Shown in pieces: positions 34,084 to 42,712 of a DNA stretch of 64,000 nt (within the stretch, counting starts at the first letter, position 1; each line of letters opens with the position of its first letter). The notes beneath the pieces are model-generated. The model did no database searches. It saw only the letters and a program-made list of their open reading frames with translations, and had not been told where the DNA came from. Source of the DNA: an uncultured Acetatifactor sp. (GTDB taxonomy: Bacteria; Bacillota; Clostridia; Lachnospirales; Lachnospiraceae); the NCBI GenBank assembly GCA_910578815.1, contig CAJTSE010000011.1, positions 58,686 through 122,685 of the forward strand, in the 5' to 3' direction. The position numbers and the translations under genes were made by a program.

Positions 34084-37000
34084 ATGAACGGGATTTTACG
34101 CGACATATTTCGCGCGGTCCATGAGGGGAAATGGTTAAGCATAGAATATCATAATAGGGAGGATCAGCAGACAAGGTATTGGATTGGAATCCGGGCTATT
34201 GATGCCCGTAAACGGACGCTTGCGGTGGAAGGGCTGCATCTTACGCAGTATACGGTAGGGGCATTTGATAAAATAATGATAGATTCCATACAGGCATCTC
34301 AAATTATTGAAGGTTCCTTTTACCCGGTCAATAAAGAGCTGGTCAAGGACATATATTTAAATCCCCATAAGTATACCGCGTTATTTGATAATACGGCAAA
34401 TTTAAAAATATTAAGCTATCTTGAACAGTGCAACCGCATGGATTGTGTTCCTTATAAGTCTGATTTCAGTTTGATTCAGTATTTGGATCAGGATAATATA
34501 CAGGGCGAGTTATATCAGTTGAATGCGGAACAATTTCAAATGATTGTCAAAAAATTTCAGTATCAGGCAGATGAGGAAAAGCGGCGGGACGGCGGGCTGA
34601 GAATCAGGCAGCTGGCAATGAACGTTTTGAGTATTCATATGGCGAAGGGCCTGTATGTACTGGCTTACCGCAATTTGAATCTGGATGTAAAGCAGCGTGC
34701 ATTACGGCCGGATACCGAGATTACAATCTGTACGGAATTTACCATAAACGGGACGAAACAAAGTATCCGGCGATTCCTGGATGCTGACGAATATGAATTA
34801 TTAAATCACTTTGAAGCAAATCAGGAGAAGATAAAAGACTGCATTATGAGCCGGATGTCTCAAAATGGCGGCAACGTGGATGACATGCCGCATATAATCG
34901 GTCTGGAAACAGATGTGGCCATTGATTTGCACAGGGAATATCAGGCGATTATCAAGATGTATCAGGAGAACAAGGTTCCTGTGCCCATTAAGGCCTTTTT
35001 CGGTGACTTGCTGGAACGACCGCGGCGGACAGCTGCTTATCCTATTGCCCTGATTGATCAAAGAATTAATATGGATCAGCTCCTTGCCATTCATAATGCC
35101 ATGAAATACCCGATTGCATATATACAGGGGCCGCCCGGAACCGGGAAAACCAACACGATCATCAACACGATTGTGACGGCCTTTTTTAACGAAAGAACGG
35201 TGCTGTTTTCCTCTTACAATAACCATCCTATTAACGGTGTTTATGAAAAGCTGTCAACGATGAAATATCAGGGGCGTACGATTCCGTTTCCGATCCTGCG
35301 TCTGGGAAATAATGAAAAAACCAGGGAAGCGCTGGAGACTATAAAGCGGCTGTATGAAAGTGTTCAGAAAATTAATGTGTTTGAAAGTACGCTGGATCGA
35401 AATAAGGACGCCAGAAAGATAAGAGCAAAGCGGCTTTCAGGGGTGTTACGGCAGTACGAAGAGCTTTTGGATTTGAGAGAAAGAGAAGAGACGCTGGACC
35501 GGCTTCTTGAGTATGAGAAGAAAAGAGGCACTTCTCTGCAAATGCTGTCATTTGAGGAAGATTTAAAAAACAGGCAGCGCAGCCAGATTGAGAAGGAGAT
35601 TGCATCAAAGGGTGAGATTTCCGAGACAGAAGCGCTTTCTCTTTTAGACGGTCGGACGGAAGAATTAAAAGAATACCTGTTCTATACTTCGGCGGGCTAT
35701 ATTAAAAGGATCGGAGCACCAAGAAATGCGGATTTAATGGGAATTTTGAATACGGAGGATAAGGAGAAGCAGCTGAAAGCTTTTACGAAATACCTTGGGA
35801 AGAAAGAGAATATAGCAAAGCTGCAGAAAATTTTCCCGATTATTGTTACAACCTGTATTTCAGCGCATCGGCTGGGAGAGCCGGAACCGATGTTTGATAT
35901 GGTGATTATGGACGAGGCGAGCCAGTGTAATATTGCTGTATCCCTGGTGCCTATCGTGCGTGGCGAGAATCTGATGCTTGTGGGGGATCCGCAGCAACTG
36001 AATCCGGTGATTCTTCTGGATGAAATAACCAATGAGAAGCTGAAGAAGCGTTACACGGTATCGGAAGAGTACGATTATCGGAAGAATTCTATTTATAAGA
36101 CCTATCTGGCATGTGATGCGGTCAGCGATGAAACCCTGCTTCATAATCATTATCGCTGCCATAAAAGCATTATCGGGTTTAACAACCGGAAATATTATAA
36201 TTCCCGGCTTAATATCCGCTCCGAAAGCAAAGAGGAACAGCCGCTTGTGTATGTAGACATTCAGGATGCAGGCGCGTATTATAAGAACACGGCGCCGGCG
36301 GAAGCAAGAGAAATTGCCAGATATGCCGCACTGAACAGAGATAAAAATATCGGGGTCATAACGCCGTTTGTAAATCAAAGGAAATTAATTGAAGAAGAGC
36401 TGGAGCGGGCGAAGGTAACGAATGTGACCTGCGGAACGGTACATGCCTTTCAGGGTGATGAAAAGGATGTTGTTTTATTTTCAACGGCAATTACCGAGCA
36501 GACACAGGCTGGGACCTATGAATGGCTGAAAAATAACAAAGAACTGATTAATGTGGCTACATCGAGAGCCAAAGAAAAATTGATCGTGCTGTCCAGCCGA
36601 AAAGATTTAGAGCGTCTCCACCAGAAGGATGGAGAGGACGATTTGTATGAATTAGTGGAATATGTGCGCTGCAACGGTGCCACTTCTGTGACCCCTAAGC
36701 ATGCAGCGTCCAGGGCCCTGGGAGTAAAGCCCTTCAGCAGTGCAACGGAGGATGCTTTTTTAGAAAATCTGACACATGCGCTGGAAAATATCTGGCTGAC
36801 GCAGAGCCGCTATGTGGTGCATAAGGAAGTGGCTATTGCTCATGTTTTTCGGGGAAATGAAAGCTATAATGATTTATTTTATAATGGTAGATTTGATTTT
36901 GTAGTATATGAAAAGCAGGGAGAGCAGGAATTACCGCTTCTGGCCATTGAACTGGACGGGAAGGAGCATTTTGAAGATGAGGTAGTGAAAAACAGGGACA

Positions 37001-37122
37001 GAAAGAAGAATCAGATCTGTAAGGAGCATGATCTTCAGCTGATTCGGGTGGAAAATTCCTACGCGAGGCGGTATAATCATATAAAAGAAATTTTGCTTAA
37101 ATTTTTCGCGATCACACACTGA
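34084..37122 (+). CDS. WYL-like domain / SF1 helicase / PD-(D/E)XK-type nuclease fusion
   Basis: A 1012-residue protein. Residues 1-75 resemble a WYL-type domain (GKWLSIEYHNREDQQTRYW, ending QIIEGSF). The SF1 helicase core has Walker A GPPGTGKTNT near 349, motif II MDEASQCN near 609, GDPQQLNP near 634, NHYRCHKS near 688, HAFQGDEKDV near 787 and NVATSRAKEKL near 824, with a helical region between 400 and 560. The C-terminus (about 900-1012) looks like a DUF2726/Vsr-type nuclease: GRFDFVVYE, then AIELDGKEH, then CKEHDLQLIRVE. Single large helicase-nucleases of this layout are candidates for phage defence or DNA repair. The ATG at 34084 has GGGGG before it. Confidence 0.75.
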   Translation: MNGILRDIFRAVHEGKWLSIEYHNREDQQTRYWIGIRAIDARKRTLAVEGLHLTQYTVGAFDKIMIDSIQASQIIEGSFYPVNKELVKDIYLNPHKYTALFDNTANLKILSYLEQCNRMDCVPYKSDFSLIQYLDQDNIQGELYQLNAEQFQMIVKKFQYQADEEKRRDGGLRIRQLAMNVLSIHMAKGLYVLAYRNLNLDVKQRALRPDTEITICTEFTINGTKQSIRRFLDADEYELLNHFEANQEKIKDCIMSRMSQNGGNVDDMPHIIGLETDVAIDLHREYQAIIKMYQENKVPVPIKAFFGDLLERPRRTAAYPIALIDQRINMDQLLAIHNAMKYPIAYIQGPPGTGKTNTIINTIVTAFFNERTVLFSSYNNHPINGVYEKLSTMKYQGRTIPFPILRLGNNEKTREALETIKRLYESVQKINVFESTLDRNKDARKIRAKRLSGVLRQYEELLDLREREETLDRLLEYEKKRGTSLQMLSFEEDLKNRQRSQIEKEIASKGEISETEALSLLDGRTEELKEYLFYTSAGYIKRIGAPRNADLMGILNTEDKEKQLKAFTKYLGKKENIAKLQKIFPIIVTTCISAHRLGEPEPMFDMVIMDEASQCNIAVSLVPIVRGENLMLVGDPQQLNPVILLDEITNEKLKKRYTVSEEYDYRKNSIYKTYLACDAVSDETLLHNHYRCHKSIIGFNNRKYYNSRLNIRSESKEEQPLVYVDIQDAGAYYKNTAPAEAREIARYAALNRDKNIGVITPFVNQRKLIEEELERAKVTNVTCGTVHAFQGDEKDVVLFSTAITEQTQAGTYEWLKNNKELINVATSRAKEKLIVLSSRKDLERLHQKDGEDDLYELVEYVRCNGATSVTPKHAASRALGVKPFSSATEDAFLENLTHALENIWLTQSRYVVHKEVAIAHVFRGNESYNDLFYNGRFDFVVYEKQGEQELPLLAIELDGKEHFEDEVVKNRDRKKNQICKEHDLQLIRVENSYARRYNHIKEILLKFFAITH

Positions 37123-37199
37123 GAAATGGGATTTATTCCTGTGGATTATGGTGTGGAGTGGATTGAATGAGGGCTTATTCAATATACAAAGGGGGAAGT

Positions 37200-37637
37200 A
37201 TGATCAGAGAAGCGGGAGAAAACGATCTGGCGGAAATTTTACAGCTATATTTATATCTGCATGAGACGGCCGTGCCGGAGGATTCGGCACATTTAAGGAG
37301 AACCTGGGAGACAATTATAAAAGATGAAAATCACCACTTGATTGTCTTTGAAGAGGATGGCAGGATTGTGGCATCCTGTGTTTGTGTGATTATTCCCAAT
37401 CTTACCAGAAATGTGCGGCCGTATGCCTTTGTGGAAAATGTGGTCACGCATGGGGACTACCGAAAGAAGGGCTATGCAACGGCATGTTTAAATTATGCAA
37501 GGGAGATAGCGGAAAGGAATAATTGTTATAAGATGATGCTGCTTACCGGCTCAAAGGAAGAAAGCACCTTGAACTTTTACCGTCATGCCGGGTACAACAG
37601 CGCAGATAAAACGGCGTTTATTCAGTGGTTAGTGTGA
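37200..37637 (+). CDS. GNAT family N-acetyltransferase
   Basis: A 145-residue GNAT enzyme. The core shows IREAGENDLAEILQL at the start, VENVVTHGDYRKKGYATACLNYA as acetyl-CoA binding loop and the closing FYRHAGYN. The acceptor is not known. The start at 37200 is behind GGGGGAAGT; an ATG at 37167 has no site. Its stop lies inside the left arm of a structured intergenic element. Confidence 0.85.
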   Translation: MIREAGENDLAEILQLYLYLHETAVPEDSAHLRRTWETIIKDENHHLIVFEEDGRIVASCVCVIIPNLTRNVRPYAFVENVVTHGDYRKKGYATACLNYAREIAERNNCYKMMLLTGSKEESTLNFYRHAGYNSADKTAFIQWLV

Positions 37638-37801
37638 AGAGAAGTTCTAACTGCCTACGGCAGTTTTTGCTTGTAGCATAAAGCCGGATTCTCCGGCTTA
37701 GCTGCTTCGCAAAGTCAGCAAGCTGACTTGGAACATCTAAACTTCACAGGCCAACTTGTTGGCCTTGGGATTTTGAGATTCCGCAGAGCGGAATCATGGA
37801 G
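37634..37801 (+). other. Structured intergenic element, copy E
   Basis: Outer arms GTGAAG (37634-37639) and CTTCAC (37742-37747) enclose TTCTAA and three perfect hairpins: AACTGCC/GGCAGTT, AAGCCGGA/TCCGGCTT and AAGTCAGC/GCTGACTT. ATCTAA follows next to the right arm. Then come AGGCCAA/TTGGCCT and GATTCCGC/GCGGAATC (37777-37795), and a GGAGG-containing end. It runs from the GNAT stop to just before the S66 peptidase start. It shares order and short boxes with copies at 38.9, 41.2, 48.3 and 59.5 kb but has different stem sequences. Confidence 0.7.
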
Positions 37802-37845
37802 GTTAGCGCGAAACATGGGTAAATGAAAGCGAAAGGATGGTTAAG

Positions 37846-38922
37846 ATGCAGTTTGCCAGAAAGTTAAAGAAAAGTGATAAGGTTGCGGTTGTCAGTCTGT
37901 CAAGCGGAATGCTGGGAGAGGAATTTTGCAGCCACAATATTGAAATAGGGGTCAAAAGGTTGCGGGAATACGGGCTGGAGCCGGTTTTTATGCCCAATGC
38001 TCTTAAGGGAATCGAGTATTTGCAGGCTCATCCGGAGGCCAGGGCCATGGATATAAAACAGGCATTTTTGGACGAATCCATTGCCGGGATTATCTGCGCC
38101 ATTGGCGGTGACGATACTTACAGGCTGCTGCCCTATTTGCTGGAGGATCCTGAATTTTTGGAAGCGGTAAGAAAGCATCCAAAATTGTTTACCGGATTTT
38201 CTGATACCACGGTGAATCATTTAATGTTTTTTAAATTAGGTTTGTCCACGTATTACGGACCGAATTTTATCTGTGATCTAGGAGAGATTGCGGATCAGAT
38301 GCTCCCTTACAGCAGAAAGGCATTTGAAAGCTATTTGGAAGGAAACAGCTGTGAAACAATAGAATCCAGTGAAATCTGGTATGAAGAACGGACGGACTTT
38401 TCCAGAGCAGCCATGGGGACCGAAAGAACGGCCCATAAGGAAGAAAGAGGATTTGAACTCCTTCAGGGGAACGAAATTTTTGAAGGAGAGCTGCTGGGAG
38501 GCTGTCTGGAAAGCCTGTATGATATACTTACCACAAACAGGTATGAGGATGAAAAGAGTATCTGCGAGAAATACGGAATCTTTCCGGGCAGGGAAGAGTG
38601 GGCAGGAAAAATTTTGTTTTTTGAGACCTGCGAGGAAAAGCCGGAACCGCTGCTGTTTGAGCAAGAGCTGAGGGCATTGAAAGAAAAAGAGGTATTTGAT
38701 GTGATCAGCGGAATCCTGGTGGGAAAGCCGCAGGATGAGGCTTATTATGAGGAATATAAGCATATTTTGAAAAAGGTGATCGACAATGAAAGGCTTCCCG
38801 TTGTGTATAATGTGAATTTCGGACATGCCACGCCCAGGTGTGCATTGCCCTACGGCGCGGCGGCAAGGGTGGATATGAGTCGGAAAAAAATATATATTCG
38901 GCAGCCGCTTAAGAAGATCTAA
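37846..38922 (+). CDS. LD-carboxypeptidase / microcin-immunity-like S66 peptidase
   Basis: A 358-residue S66 family protein. The nucleophile region is TGFSDTTVNHLMF, the catalytic Glu in GGCLESLYDIL and the His in VNFGHATPRCALPYG; CAIGGDDTYRLLPYL is a further family block. S66 enzymes trim peptidoglycan LD-bonds in the cytoplasm or, as MccF, inactivate microcin C. This sequence has features of the MccF side (longer insertion between Ser and Glu). The start at 37846 is preferred, with AAAGGATGG eight bases upstream; an earlier ATG lies inside that site. Confidence 0.85.
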   Translation: MQFARKLKKSDKVAVVSLSSGMLGEEFCSHNIEIGVKRLREYGLEPVFMPNALKGIEYLQAHPEARAMDIKQAFLDESIAGIICAIGGDDTYRLLPYLLEDPEFLEAVRKHPKLFTGFSDTTVNHLMFFKLGLSTYYGPNFICDLGEIADQMLPYSRKAFESYLEGNSCETIESSEIWYEERTDFSRAAMGTERTAHKEERGFELLQGNEIFEGELLGGCLESLYDILTTNRYEDEKSICEKYGIFPGREEWAGKILFFETCEEKPEPLLFEQELRALKEKEVFDVISGILVGKPQDEAYYEEYKHILKKVIDNERLPVVYNVNFGHATPRCALPYGAAARVDMSRKKIYIRQPLKKI

Positions 38923-39045
38923 GTCATTCCTTGAAGAATTGCCTATGGTAATTCTTCCTGAAACTTTAGTTTCATGGGAGTATATCGAGTTCATTAATTG
39001 CTTGCGCCGGCTGTGCCGGCATGTCTGGAAGTATGAGAAGAATTA
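38905..39045 (+). other. Structured intergenic element, copy A
   Basis: It starts within the last codons of the peptidase gene. Boxes TTAAGAAGATCTAAG, then TCATTCC, match the same positions in the other copies. Hairpins GAAGAATT/AATTCTTC, GAAACT/AGTTTC and GCCGGC/GCCGGC follow, ending in GGCATGTCTGGAAGTATGAG. The left outer arm is not clear and may be truncated. Confidence 0.65.
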
Positions 39046-39082
39046 AATGCTGTTGGGACAGCGGAGAGGAAAGGTAAAAGGT

Positions 39083-39679
39083 ATGAAGGAAAAGGACAGA
39101 AAAGTTCAGATTCAAAATTTGGTAACAGCGGCAATGTGTATGGCGGCAGGCATTATTTTACCGTTTTTTACGGGGCAGATCCCGGAAATCGGGAAAATGC
39201 TTCTGCCCATGCAGCTGCCGGTATTTCTCTGCGGATTGATCTGCGGGTGGCAGTATGGCGGGCTCGTGGGATTTATACTGCCGCTGCTTCGATATGCCCT
39301 GTTTGCAGTGCCGCCCATGCCGAACGGTATTGCGCTGGCTTTTGAACAGGCGGCTTACGGCATGATCTGCGGTTATTTATACAATCGGTCGAAATGGCAC
39401 TGTATCGTAGCGGTGTATCGCTCGCTGATTGCGGCAATGCTGGGCGGGCGTGTGATCTGGGTGATTGCGCGGCTGGTGCTGCTGGGTTTGACAGGAAATG
39501 CGTTTACCTGGAAAATATTTATGGCGGAAGCCTTTGGCAGTGCGCTGCCGGGAATCATCCTGCAGCTGGTGCTGATTCCGGCGCTTATGGTGGCGCTGAA
39601 CAAGGCGGGGCTGGTGCATTTTCACAAGAGGAAGAAGCCGGCGGAAACAAGGGAGAAAGGATGCAGAGCAGAAAATTAA
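39083..39679 (+). CDS. ECF transporter S component
   Basis: A 198-residue membrane protein with about six hydrophobic segments. The pattern GKMLLPMQLPVFLCGLICGWQYGGLVGF is the typical S-component opening of energy-coupling factor importers, which bind a vitamin or metal and use a shared ATPase module. No ECF A, A' or T gene is in the window. The ligand cannot be assigned. The start at 39083 is used because AGG-rich sites precede it and the family begins there; the frame extends to 39047. Confidence 0.8.
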   Translation: MKEKDRKVQIQNLVTAAMCMAAGIILPFFTGQIPEIGKMLLPMQLPVFLCGLICGWQYGGLVGFILPLLRYALFAVPPMPNGIALAFEQAAYGMICGYLYNRSKWHCIVAVYRSLIAAMLGGRVIWVIARLVLLGLTGNAFTWKIFMAEAFGSALPGIILQLVLIPALMVALNKAGLVHFHKRKKPAETREKGCRAEN

Positions 39680-39822
39680 GGTGGCAGACCAGGACAGGAT
39701 ATTGTTCCCGAAGGTCGTAATTGGGTATGTCAAAGACTAAATCTGCAGCGGCGGGAATCCTGACTTCTTTTGAAGGTGAGCTTTTGAAATTGGTATGGAT
39801 TTAATTGAGGCGTAAGCGGAAC

Positions 39823-39927
39823 ATGACATACAGGTGTCCTGTTTGCGGCGGTATGATAAACTATGGAAAGAGCGGTGTCTGTGTTAAAAAGCGGGCAAAA
39901 ACGTCGGAAAGGAGCAGGCTGTTATGA
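39823..39927 (+). CDS. Small zinc-ribbon-like ORF coupled to the MmcQ/YjbR gene
   Basis: A 34-residue ORF (MTYRCPVCGGMINYGKSGVC) with C-x2-C and a further Cys, then a Lys/Arg-rich end. Its stop overlaps the ATG of the next gene as ATGA, and GAGG lies 11 bases upstream. It may be a real small protein or a leader that couples translation. The stretch 39680-39822 also holds a 25-codon ORF at 39727 with no good ribosome site, and otherwise nothing recognised. Confidence 0.45.
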   Translation: MTYRCPVCGGMINYGKSGVCVKKRAKTSERSRLL

Positions 39928-40298
39928 GGTATACGTGGATTGACGATTATTTAATGAGCAAGACAGGGATTACAAAGGATCTGCAGAAGGATTGGAACTG
40001 GGTGCGTTACAAGATCGGGGACAAGCTGTTTACGGCGGTCTGTCTGGGGGAAAATGATGAGCCATACTATATTACCCTGAAGCTGGACCCGGATGAGGGG
40101 AATTTCCTGCGGCAGCAGTATGAGGACATTGTGCCGGGATTTTATATGAATAAGCAGCATTGGAATTCCGTCAAGCCTGACGGAGCGGTGCCGGATGATT
40201 TGCTCCGGGACCTGCTGGATAAATCTTATCAGCTGGTACTGGGAAGCCTGAGTAAAAAGAAGCAAAGGGAAATATTGGCAGGGGAAGAATGTTTTTAA
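39924..40298 (+). CDS. MmcQ/YjbR family protein
   Basis: A 124-residue protein of the YjbR/MmcQ type, a small alpha-beta fold with a CyaY-like shape and no fixed function. It shows the expected order of WIDDYLMSKTG, KDWNWVRYKIGDKLFTAV, EPYYITLKLDPDEGNFL, YEDIVPGFYMNKQHWNSV and DDLLRDLLDKSYQLVLGSL. Its start overlaps the stop of a 34-residue Cys-containing ORF. A terminator follows within 60 bases. Confidence 0.88.
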   Translation: MRYTWIDDYLMSKTGITKDLQKDWNWVRYKIGDKLFTAVCLGENDEPYYITLKLDPDEGNFLRQQYEDIVPGFYMNKQHWNSVKPDGAVPDDLLRDLLDKSYQLVLGSLSKKKQREILAGEECF

Positions 40299-40351
40299 AG
40301 ACGGACAAAACAGCACAGGGTGCGAAGACTCATCATGGTAATAAAGCATCA

Positions 40352-40393
40352 GGTAATGAAACTCAAGAAGATTTATGTTTCATTACCTTTTTT
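40352..40393 (+). terminator. Terminator after the MmcQ/YjbR gene
   Basis: GGTAATGAAAC (40352-40362) pairs with GTTTCATTACC (40377-40387) and is followed by six T. The promoter of the next gene begins right after. Confidence 0.88.
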
Positions 40394-40397
40394 GTTG

Positions 40398-40406
40398 TGG
40401 TATAAT
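40398..40406 (+). promoter_or_regulatory. Extended -10 promoter of the CmpB-like gene
   Basis: TGGTATAAT at 40398-40406 is an extended -10 box. A weak TTTCAT lies 17 bases upstream in the terminator stem. The start codon is 65 bases downstream. Confidence 0.6.
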
Positions 40407-40470
40407 AAAATCTGCATTAATTGTTAAAGAGACGATGAAAGCAGGTACGGCAAGGTACGGGGGGAGAAAA

Positions 40471-41040
40471 ATGCCTTTTCAATATGGGTTTTATGAGCTA
40501 GCATTAATATTTCTTTTTTGGGGTGTTGCAGGCTGGTTGATTGAAGTTGTTGATATGCGGATTGAAGCAGGGGAGTTTCAGAACAGAGGATTTTTACATA
40601 TGCCTTTCTGCCCCATGTACGGTGCAGGGATGGCGGCGGCGTCTGTGGGCTTAAGCGGTGTGAAAAATTCTTACCTGATTCTGTTTGCCTTTGGCATGAT
40701 TTTCTGTTCCGTGCTGGAATATGTTGTGGGCGGAATTATGGAGAGGCTGTTTCACTCCAAATGGTGGGATTATTCTCACATGCGCTTTAATATCAAAGGA
40801 AGAGTGTGTCTGCGAAATGCTATATTGTTTGGATTTGCTTCTATTATAGTATTTCGCTTTGTGGAGCCGGCAGTGGAAGATGTGATTATTCGGATTCCAA
40901 TGAATATAAGGATGCTCATAACGGTGATATTCGGTATTGCATTTGCCGCAGATGTGGTCATTTCCGCCAGAAGGGCATGGTCATATCGGAAAAATCAGGA
41001 AGGTGACGAGCTGCAGCTGATTTTCAAGGCTCACCGATAG
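40471..41040 (+). CDS. Putative ABC-transporter type IV family membrane protein (CmpB-like)
   Basis: A 189-residue integral membrane protein with about five hydrophobic segments. The family pattern is easy to see: FWGVAGWLIEVVDMRIEAGEFQNRGFLHMPFCPMYGAG, then SVLEYVVGGIMERLFHSKWWDYSHMRFNIKGRVCLRNA. It belongs to the ABC_trans_CmpB group common in Clostridia. Despite the name no ATPase partner is near, and no transport function is shown. The start at 40471 has GGGGGAG six bases upstream. Confidence 0.85.
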   Translation: MPFQYGFYELALIFLFWGVAGWLIEVVDMRIEAGEFQNRGFLHMPFCPMYGAGMAAASVGLSGVKNSYLILFAFGMIFCSVLEYVVGGIMERLFHSKWWDYSHMRFNIKGRVCLRNAILFGFASIIVFRFVEPAVEDVIIRIPMNIRMLITVIFGIAFAADVVISARRAWSYRKNQEGDELQLIFKAHR

Positions 41041-41217
41041 CGGGGAATGTCTTGAGCTGTTCTTACCTGCTGCGTTGACATGTTTTTAAGGCCGGAAAGG
41101 GTTGCCTGCGGGAAAGCGCAGTGCTCTCCAGTGGGATGAGTGGAATGTCTGGAATGGAGGTATGCGCTGGAGGGTGTGTAAAATCCCATCTATGAGTGCA
41201 CAGGCAGGTATAAGTGT

Positions 41218-41375
41218 GAAAGGCGAAAAGATATTCTAAGGTTGAAAAGAACTCAACCTAAGAAAATCTAAGTTTCGCCTCGAAGAATTGCCTTTCGGCA
41301 TTTCTTCATAGAGTTTCACGGATTGTTTGTTTGTGTCGCCGGAGGCGGCATGTCGGGAAGTGTGAAAGAAAATTC
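41218..41375 (+). other. Structured intergenic element, copy B
   Basis: In the 385-base gap before the CofE-like gene. Outer arms AGGCGAAA (41221-41228) and TTTCGCCT (41273-41280) enclose the hairpin TTCTAAGGTTGA/TCAACCTAAGAA (41234-41264), which keeps one A-A mismatch. After TCTAAG and the right arm come CGAAGAATTGCC/GGCATTTCTTC and the CGCC/GGCG hairpin, ending in GGCATGTCGGGAAGTGTGAA. A further CCGCT/AGCGG hairpin follows just before the RBS. The earlier part of the gap (41041-41217) is G+T-rich and shows no gene. Confidence 0.75.
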
Positions 41376-41425
41376 CGAAAAAATTGATTAGTATATCCGC
41401 TGAAGCGGACAAGGGGGTATAAGCA

Positions 41426-42616
41426 ATGGAAAGAAAAGTAGGTACAGTATCAAGAGGAATTCGGTGTCCGATCATCCGGGAGGGTGATGACCTGGCGCAG
41501 ATCGTTGTGGAAAGCGTGTTGGGAGCGGCGGAAAGCGAGGGTTTCAAAATATGTGACAGAGATGTCATTTCTATCACGGAGTCCATTGTGGCCAGGTCTC
41601 AGGGAAATTATGCCTCGGTTCAGGATATAGCGGATGATGTGAGGGCAAAGCTTGGCGGAGAAACCATAGGAGTTATTTTCCCTATTTTGTCCAGAAACCG
41701 CTTCGCCATCTGCCTGAAGGGGATTGCCATGGGGGCGAAGAAGGTGGTGCTGATGTTGAGCTATCCCAGCGATGAGGTGGGAAATTCGCTTCTGACCCTT
41801 GACCAGCTGGACGAGCGGGGAATCAATCCTTACAGCGATGTATTGTCATTGGAAAAATATCGGGAATTCTTCGGGGAAAACAAGCATGAGTTTACCGGTG
41901 TGGACTATGTTGCATACTATGCGGATATTATCAAAGAGGCAGGCGCGGAGGTAGAAATCATTTTTGCAAATCAGGCTAAGGCGATTCTGGATTATGCAGA
42001 CTGCGTTTTAAATTGTGATATTCATACAAGAGCCAGAACAAAGCGGATTCTGTTGGCAGCAGGCGCGAAGAAGGTCTGCTCACTGGACGAGATTTTAAAC
42101 GCGTCGGTGAATGGAAGCGGTTATAATGAAAAATACGGGCTGTTGGGGTCTAATAAGGCAACGGAGGATAAAATTAAGCTATTCCCCAATGCCTGTCAGG
42201 GACTTGTGGAAAAGGTCCAGGAGGAAATTTTGTCCCGGACCGGCAGTCATGTAGAGGTGATGGTATATGGGGACGGCGCCTTCAAGGATCCTCAGGGCAA
42301 GATATGGGAACTGGCGGATCCGGTAGTTTCTCCGGCTTTTACCTCCGGGCTGAAAGGTACGCCCAATGAGCTGAAGCTGAAATATCTGGCAGATAATGAT
42401 TTTAAGAATCTGAAGGGTGCGGAGCTGAAGGCTGCCATTGAAGCCAGCATTAAAGCCAAGGGGGATAATCTGGTAGGGAATATGGCTTCCCAGGGCACCA
42501 CGCCCAGGCAGCTGACGGATCTAATCGGTTCTCTCTGCGATCTGACCAGCGGCTCCGGAGACAAAGGAACACCGGTAGTGCTGGTGCAGGGATATTTCGA
42601 CAATTATGCGGATTAG
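41426..42616 (+). CDS. CofE-like protein (coenzyme F420:L-glutamate ligase family)
   Basis: A 396-residue protein of the CofE superfamily. The N-terminal part has RCPIIREGDDLAQIVVES, ITESIVARSQGNYASV, and LSRNRFAICLKGIAMGAKKV; the C-terminal part has VEVMVYGDGAFKDPQG and GNLVGNMASQGTTPRQL-type segments. The known family member adds glutamate to F420-0, but this organism type is not known to make F420 and no cof genes are near. It is therefore probably a ligase acting on another substrate, and its function is unassigned. A strong GGGGG site precedes the start, and it lies downstream of structured element B. Confidence 0.75.
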   Translation: MERKVGTVSRGIRCPIIREGDDLAQIVVESVLGAAESEGFKICDRDVISITESIVARSQGNYASVQDIADDVRAKLGGETIGVIFPILSRNRFAICLKGIAMGAKKVVLMLSYPSDEVGNSLLTLDQLDERGINPYSDVLSLEKYREFFGENKHEFTGVDYVAYYADIIKEAGAEVEIIFANQAKAILDYADCVLNCDIHTRARTKRILLAAGAKKVCSLDEILNASVNGSGYNEKYGLLGSNKATEDKIKLFPNACQGLVEKVQEEILSRTGSHVEVMVYGDGAFKDPQGKIWELADPVVSPAFTSGLKGTPNELKLKYLADNDFKNLKGAELKAAIEASIKAKGDNLVGNMASQGTTPRQLTDLIGSLCDLTSGSGDKGTPVVLVQGYFDNYAD

Positions 42617-42712
42617 AGCGAATTTCGGCGGACTTGGACGGCAGGGGCATATGATTCTTGCGGACATTAAATAAGTGTTGTAGTGAGATTAGAAAGATAA
42701 GGAGGAACAGAA

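Noticed and set aside
37640..37800. CRISPR-like cluster of palindromes
   Set aside because: The five hairpins differ from each other in sequence; there is no common repeat and no cas gene.
41426..42616. Evidence for F420 biosynthesis
   Set aside because: One CofE-like protein alone does not support the pathway; the remaining genes are not present here.
42617..42712. Purine or other riboswitch before guaA
   Set aside because: The 96 bases do not show the conserved three-way core of a purine riboswitch.
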